A stretch of DNA of 64,000 bases, from positions 3,070,230 to 3,134,229 of the forward strand of contig JALPQD010000247.1 in assembly GCA_023101885.1 (NCBI GenBank). Direction: 5' to 3'. Made by a program: the position numbers and the translations under genes. Positions within the stretch are counted from its first letter, which is position 1; each line of letters starts with the position of its first letter. Positions 58,735 to 64,000 of this stretch are shown here, in pieces. The stretch comes from Typhlomys cinereus (taxonomy: Eukaryota > Chordata > Mammalia > Rodentia > Platacanthomyidae). The notes below the pieces were generated by a model. That model was not told where the DNA came from. It worked only from the letters and a program-made list of their open reading frames with translations, and did no database searches.

Positions 58735-58994
58735 AAGGGCTGAGGAGATGACTCAGGGGTTAAAGCCCTTGCCTCACAAGAGAAACAACCCGAGTTCACA
58801 TCCCCAGATCCCATATAAAAAATGATGGGCAGAAATGACTGTGTCCTGCTTCTGACCCCAAAAGGCAGAACCTGGGAAACCCCTCAGTAGTGATAGAGCA
58901 AAGCAATAAGGAGATAGAACAATCCAGGATGATTCCCAAAGTTGTCCTCCTTGGGCCTCAACAGGCACACACACTCAAGTGTGCATGCACATAC

Positions 58995-59037
<43 letters not shown>
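58735..59037 (+). repeat. tRNA-headed SINE with CA tail
   Basis: GGGCTGAGGAGATGACTCAG head, CCCGAGTTCACATCCCCAGA, AAGGCAGAACCTGGGAAACC, AGCAATAAGGAGATAGAACA, then ATCCAGGATGATTCCCAAAG and a (CA)n tail at 58996-59037. Confidence 0.92.
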
Positions 59038-59038
<1 letters not shown>

Positions 59039-59554
59039 AGCCAAGTCCAAGCCAGGCAGAAAGAGCCTCTTTCCCTCTCCAGGTCAATGCCACATCACTG
59101 CCTTAAGAGTAGTCTTGCTTTGGGTAGACACAGGTTCCCACGTGGGAATGGAGACTACTGAATGTCATAGAGAGCTTGGCCAAGCTCCCCGAGGGCAGGT
59201 GTGCTGAAAGATGCCGGCTCAGCAAGGTGCTGAGACTGAAGCAAATAGTTCCTGGTGGAGGAAGCTCTCTGCAAGGCTTTCAAGCTGGGAGGGAAACACA
59301 ACAAATAAGCCAAACTAGCTCGCTGAGCCACTGGAGGCCGTCTTACTGGAACATGAACTAATACAAAAGAATTTCCCAAACTACGCAGGGAACCAGCTTG
59401 AGCCAAACCAGTCTTGAAAAATGTCCTATGAAAACTTCCAAAGTGGAAACAGGAAAGTCAGAAGGTTCCATGCACTAACTAAACCAACTCAAGATCCCAG
59501 AAGGGCATCAACTTTTACTACTGTGATTATGCTAGAAACTCTACACCTTAACAG

Positions 59555-59587
59555 GTGTGTGTGTGTGTGTATGTGTGTGTGTGTGTA
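59555..59587. repeat. (GT)n microsatellite, interrupted
   Basis: GT run with one AT interruption; it forms the tail of the reversed SINE to its right. Confidence 0.95.
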
Positions 59588-59868
59588 TGCGCATGCACAT
59601 GTGCATGCACAAAAGGGCACTTGAGTGTGTGACTTGCGTGTATGTGCTTATGAAGGGCCAAGGGTTACATCTAGAATCATCTTGGATTGTTCTACCTCTT
59701 TATTGCTTTACTCTTGGGTTTCCCAGACTCCACCTTCCAGGGCTGGGATTACAGGTCGCAGCCATATCCATCTGACATTTTTTTATGGAATCTGAGGACC
59801 CGAATACAGATCCTTTTGCTTTCCAGGTAAAGGTTTGAGCCACCGAACCATCCCCATCCCCTCCCAAC
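59588..59868 (-). repeat. tRNA-headed SINE, minus orientation
   Basis: AGAATCATCTTGGATTGTTC, TACCTCTTTATTGCTTTACT, CCACCTTCCAGGGCTGGGAT and TTTGAGCCACCGAACCATCC read as the reverse of the 58735 type. The middle has a B1-like stretch, as in B4. Confidence 0.85.
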
Positions 59869-59999
59869 AGATTTTTAAGTGTACAATGATGTTATCTCTA
59901 GGCAAAAATCCCTTCCAGATATCTAGAGTTTATTCATTTTGTATAACCACACACACACACACACATACGCATCATGCACACATGCACGCACAAAAATAA

Positions 60000-60002
60000 T
60001 GA

Positions 60003-60058
<56 letters not shown>

Positions 60059-60213
60059 AGGCAAGAAAGAAAGAAAAAGAAAGGCAAGAAAGAAAGAAAA
60101 AGAAAAAGCGGGCAAGAAAGCAGACAAGAAAGAAGGAAAAGAAAAAGAAGGGAAGAGAAGAGAAAAAAGAAAAGAAAAAAAGAAAAGAGAAAAGAAAAAA
60201 GAAAAAAAAAGAA
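60000..60213 (+). repeat. (GAAA)n polypurine tract
   Basis: About 14 perfect GAAA units (60000-60058) followed by 150 bp of degenerate purine sequence. Lys/Glu/Arg-rich and Phe/Leu/Ser-rich frames here are artefacts. Confidence 0.97.
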
Positions 60214-61439
60214 ATCATAAGGCAAAATAGCTCAAGACAGCTCTGACAGACCTGTGGGCAGAGACAAATCATCGTTGTGCCAACAACACAGAGCTCTGAG
60301 CCTCTGGTTCAAATACTAGATCTTCCTCCTACTGCGCATGTCCTCTGTGACACTCATCCACTCTGGCGCTCTATGATAAGCCCCTTTCTAAGGCCATGGA
60401 GGAAGAGGAAGAGGATGAGGAGCACAGGGACAACCATCTGCACCAAGAGAAACCCTGCAGCCTCCACCACTGTCCTTCTTCCATGACACGTCTCACTTTA
60501 CCATGAAATTTATTATTCAGGTCCCATGTTTGAGGCTCACATGGCAAGTCATCTCATCTCTTCAGAGCTGGAGACACTACTTACACATGCATCCTCCTAG
60601 AATTCTTTTTAAGGTCAAAATGTTAGGAAGAACTTGCCTGGCTCCACACATCCTCACGTATAATTTACAGATGCCTATAACAATGAAAGACATCCTCAGG
60701 TAATTTGCAAGTGAAATTTGTATCATTTCACTCAAAGCAAGAAGCAAGAAGGGAATTATCCATCCAGGGAGAATTGCAAGGGGGAACAGCAGGGGTCCCT
60801 AGAAATTCTCCCAACATCTTCAGAGAGAACACTAAATCCAAGAATTTAGCATCTGCCCAACAAAGGAATATTATGCAGGACATTAAAATGAAAGCTATAA
60901 AATCCGTGAAGCAACATGGGGATATGTGGAGTGAAAAAGATCAGATTTCAGAATTGAGTGTACAGACTGATTTCAGCAGTAGCGGGGAGAGAAAACATGG
61001 AAGGGGGAGGAGTGCAAGGAGTGATGGCTGCTTTCTCCCGCATGGTTTCAGGAATGATCTCCAGTTCCTCCCAAGCTTCGTGGGGTAGGATTATAACTTA
61101 GACACTGGTTCTAGAGCTGGGGAGGTGCAGGTCAGTAGCTCAGCTCCATCCCTGAGCACCGCACGAGCTCTGAGCTCCATGAGATGCTTGTCTTTCCCCT
61201 GCTCCAATCTTTACCTGGGAAACAGCGCAATTGGACCACGCCATGAGGACCTGATAAGATACGTGCTGATGATAACACCATGTCTGACACACGCCAAGTC
61301 TCCACAGCAGGAGAGTCCAGGAGCCTCAGCCTCCTCCTCCTTGCTGATGGTGAACATGCAATGTTGGCTGCTTCTTGTTAGGTTCTTTTTCTGTAATGTC
61401 TTCTGTTTGTCTTACCTTTGGGGGTACAAAATGATAGAC

Positions 61440-61860
61440 TTCATTAAGACATGTTCATACATGTTCCTTGTACTTTGCTGATAGCTACCCTCCAGGGTCC
61501 TCTCCTGTCCCTCCCCTCCCATGAAGAAGCCCCTTTCTGCTTTTGTGATGTGTGTGCGTTTAAATCTAGATCCTGCATGTGTGAGAACATGTGACAGTTG
61601 GATATTTGTCTTTGCCCCCATCCCTACCACACCTTCTCTTATTCCCCAGTCCTTTTAGCTCCCTTAAATCTACATATTGTTCATTTGCTTTTTTGAGTCT
61701 AGCTCATTTTGTTTAGCATGGCGATCTCCAGTTCCACTCATTTTCCTCAAATGACATTATTTCCTTCTTCTTTATGGCCAAACAAAATTCTATCATATTT
61801 CCTTTATGTATTCATTTGTTGATGGGCATCTAAGTGTGGCTTCATGTCTTCTAGGCCTCA
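61440..61860 (-). mobile_element. L1 3' fragment, minus orientation
   Basis: TGGCGATCTCCAGTTCCACT, TTTATGGCCAAACAAAATTC and TTCATTTGTTGATGGGCATC are the reverse complement of the L1 ORF2 end also seen at 29060. Confidence 0.85.
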
Positions 61861-61965
61861 ATTCTGACCAAGGTGGAGAGAAGGAACAATCTTGAAAGCT
61901 TCAAGGCCTAGGTGCAGGAAATGCTGTGTTTCCCAGCTTCTTCTCCTAGGAAATAAGAGGAGAAG

Positions 61966-62260
61966 GCCAGCAAGATGACTCAGGGGGTCAAAGCACTGCC
62001 TCACAAACAAAAGGACCTCAGTTCAGATCTCTAGATCCCATGTAAAAATGCCAGGTGGATGTAGCAGAGGCCTGTAATTCAGACTCTGGAGGGAAGAAGC
62101 CGGGAGATCACAGAGCCAAGCAATAAGGTGGTAGAGCAATCCAGGATGATGATTCCTGATGTCATCCTTGGACTTCCATGGACACACACTCAAGTATTCT
62201 CTCTCTCTCTCTCTCTCTCTCTTCTCCCCTCCCCCCCCTCACACACACACACACACACAA
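61966..62260 (+). repeat. tRNA-headed SINE with CT and CA tail
   Basis: GGCCAGCAAGATGACTCAGG head, GACCTCAGTTCAGATCTCTA, then a B1-like GTAGCAGAGGCCTGTAATTC, AGCAATCCAGGATGATGATT, (CT)n at 62199-62222 and (CA)n at 62240-62259. It shows the B4-like composite layout most clearly. Confidence 0.92.
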
Positions 62261-62349
62261 GAGAGAGATCACCTATCCCCATCCATGGATGCTGAGTACT
62301 CCTCAGAGGTCTGCCATACCCTCAGTATCCTCAGCTGAAATTTCTATGT

Positions 62350-62890
62350 ATTCTGAATCAATTTCAAAGAAAGCTTAAACAAATTGATGAGAAAAAGAAT
62401 CCATCACTGTGAAAACAGGCAAAAACCCTGTAAAGGCAATTTACCAAAGAAATACAAATGGCCAAACTATAAATGAGACAACTGCCCAGCCACCAAAACA
62501 AACACATCAAAATAATAAGCCATTTATCAAATTTGCAGGCACTTTTAAAAATCATTATTCCCCAGCAGACAAATACATAGAAAAGCTGCTCTCTGAGCCG
62601 CCTCTAGCTCTATACTGGTGCAACCTCCAAGAGTTCAAATTTAATGCGGTTACATTAACAGCCATAAAATATTTGTGACCTTTGGATTTGTAATTCCCTC
62701 TCCCCACAGGAACATAACCTAAAAAAAAGACAATTGAGAACTTTACAAGGATTTCCCAGCAAGAGAGATAATCTAAATATCTAGAAACAGGGAACGGGTT
62801 CAGTAAACCTCAATTATATAACATGGTAGAGTATATTCAAAGCCATACTATTTAGGAAGAACGACATTTACTGGATACAAATGACTAATC
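62350..62890 (+). mobile_element. Old L1M-like ORF2 end and 3' fragment
   Basis: ACCAAAGAAATACAAATGGC, TAACAGCCATAAAATATTTG and AGATAATCTAAATATCTAGA with TTCAGTAAACCTCAATTATA follow the L1M 3' order. No intact frame. Confidence 0.65.
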
Positions 62891-63019
62891 AGTATTATGT
62901 GAAGTTGGTCCTCTGAAGGCAGAACTTGAGACAGGTATTTGCAAGGAAGTATCTCTGGGAGCTTGCTCTGAGGAGAGCAAGAGAAGGAGATCTAGAGGAA
63001 GAAAGGCCAACGAGAGTGA

Positions 63020-63112
63020 CAGGTGTGGCGGTACACACCTGGAATCCCAGCAGCTGGAAGGTCATACCGACTTTGCACTGAGACCCAGCATCAACCACCA
63101 CCAAATAGCAAA
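63020..63112 (+). repeat. B1-like SINE fragment
   Basis: AGGTGTGGCGGTACACACCT, GGAATCCCAGCAGCTGGAAG and a short GAGACCCAGCAT-type end with an A-rich tail are the left part of B1. Confidence 0.75.
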
Positions 63113-63689
63113 AAAAGAAGGTCAGGAAAACTCAATAAAATTGTGATTTCTACCAGGCATAAGCTTAAATCTGATTCCCAGGCAACTTTGGAACATGGAA
63201 CAGGACTCCCTAATCAGTGTCCCTTGACAGCTTGTCATTTCTGCCTCATGACATCGAATATTGACTGCCAGGCTAGTGAGATGTAGGAGTGGGCAAAATC
63301 TTTCAGATATGTGTCAAGAGAAAAATCTCTCATCCCCTTCCACCTGCTCATCACATTAGGGCCCCTCAACCTATTCACAACTTCTCTAAGATTTTGACCC
63401 GCTCCAATGTCTGGGAGATCATGTAAGAGAAGGGTTACATAACTTCTGCTACAATTGGTTTTAAGGTCAAAATGGACCCCCCCACACACAACACACACTT
63501 ACCCTGTGACTTCTAGTATATGTGACTTTACACTTCTACCAGGGCATATGAATGTCCTGATAGAAGAGCCTAGACCCATATTCCTGAGGAGTCTGAGCCC
63601 CTGATCGCCTTGTCTTACCATGTTGTGGCTCTCCGTTTGTACTTACATTTGGCCATGGTGGTCATTAAATATGTATCAACTTAGTGGTT

Positions 63690-64000
63690 GTAGGCAGAGT
63701 TTGGGTACATCTGTGAAGAATCGATTGTAAAGGCAAGCTCTAAGCAAACCCATGGGAGATTGTCTAATTGGTGGGGTAGGACCAGCTCATAGTAAGGAGG
63801 ACCATGCCCGGGGTAGCTGCATAAAATATAACCAATGGGTTAAGTAAGTTGGAACTCTTCAGCATACTTGGACAGACAAGCTATCTGGCAAAGGAAAATT
63901 TTCCCTTCTCTCAGCAGTCCTGTGGCGAAGCTATAGCCAGTTCCCTCAGTCTCTGGTATGAGCTCTCCTACCAAGCTGGGCTGAAAACTGTAACCAGGTA
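63690..64000 (+). mobile_element. MaLR-like LTR, cut by the window edge
   Basis: GATTGTCTAATTGGTGGGGT, TTCTCTCAGCAGTCCTGTGG, GCCAGTTCCCTCAGTCTCTG and CTCTCCTACCAAGCTGGGCT align in order with the LTR at 16010-16372. The 3' end is outside the window. Confidence 0.6.

Larger units (their letters stand above)
52661..64000. other. Upstream flank of SPOCK1, no gene recognised
   Basis: Unique sequence plus the repeats listed below. In mammals the next gene upstream of SPOCK1 is KLHL3, but no part of it is recognisable here. Confidence 0.6.

Noticed and set aside
59923..60272. Lys/Glu-rich and Phe/Leu/Ser-rich frames
   Set aside because: They are translations of the GAAA polypurine tract in different frames.
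16375..62260. tRNA genes suggested by A-box and B-box words
   Set aside because: These words lie in SINE heads, which are tRNA-derived. None shows a full cloverleaf with matching acceptor stem.
1..64000. A new multi-gene biological system
   Set aside because: The window is one gene's 5' end, a giant intron and upstream flank. Nothing beyond repeats and one known gene has sequence support.

Overview
This is mammalian nuclear DNA, almost certainly from a rodent. The evidence is one recognisable vertebrate exon with consensus splice sites, a CpG-island promoter, long CA/GT microsatellites, and interspersed repeats typical of rodents: tRNA-headed SINEs of B2/B3/B4 type, L1 3' ends with a G-rich polypurine tract, and ORR1-like ERVL-MaLR LTRs, over older mammalian MIR and L2. 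The youngest SINE type here (head GGCTGGAGAGATGGCTCAG, body with a GGGCGGAGCCTGTGAATCC box) is not the standard mouse B2. That suggests a myomorph relative outside mouse and rat, perhaps a jerboa-like lineage; this species guess is weak.

The only gene I can support is the 5' end of SPOCK1 (testican-1), on the minus strand. From right to left: a GC-rich first exon, read as non-coding, inside a CpG island, with its donor at 52371/52372; a 645-bp intron; a 186-bp exon (51726 down to 51541) starting exactly at the ATG and coding for the first 62 residues (signal peptide and start of the N-terminal region); then the start of a very large intron filling positions 1-51540. I recognise no further SPOCK1 exon, which fits a gene known to span hundreds of kilobases. 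Positions above about 52650 are upstream flank, with no gene recognised.

The rest is repeats and unassigned intronic or intergenic sequence. Several transposon histories can be read directly: a 5'-truncated L1 inside a MIR with a 21-bp target-site duplication (19255-20110), a head-to-tail SINE pair between one pair of target duplications (25217-25938), an old SINE split by a 148-bp insert with a 12-bp duplication (45282-45645), and an L1 3' end with an inverted-repeat 5' junction (10131-10345). Solo or partial MaLR LTRs lie at about 3145, 3804, 4568, 13977, 16010, 43860, 57072 and 63690.

I found no new coding system, RNA gene or CRISPR array, and no intact viral reading frame. Most open reading frames of 60-177 codons are chance frames in microsatellites or repeats. 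Repeat family names come from recalled consensus patterns, not from a database search, and most repeat edges are approximate.
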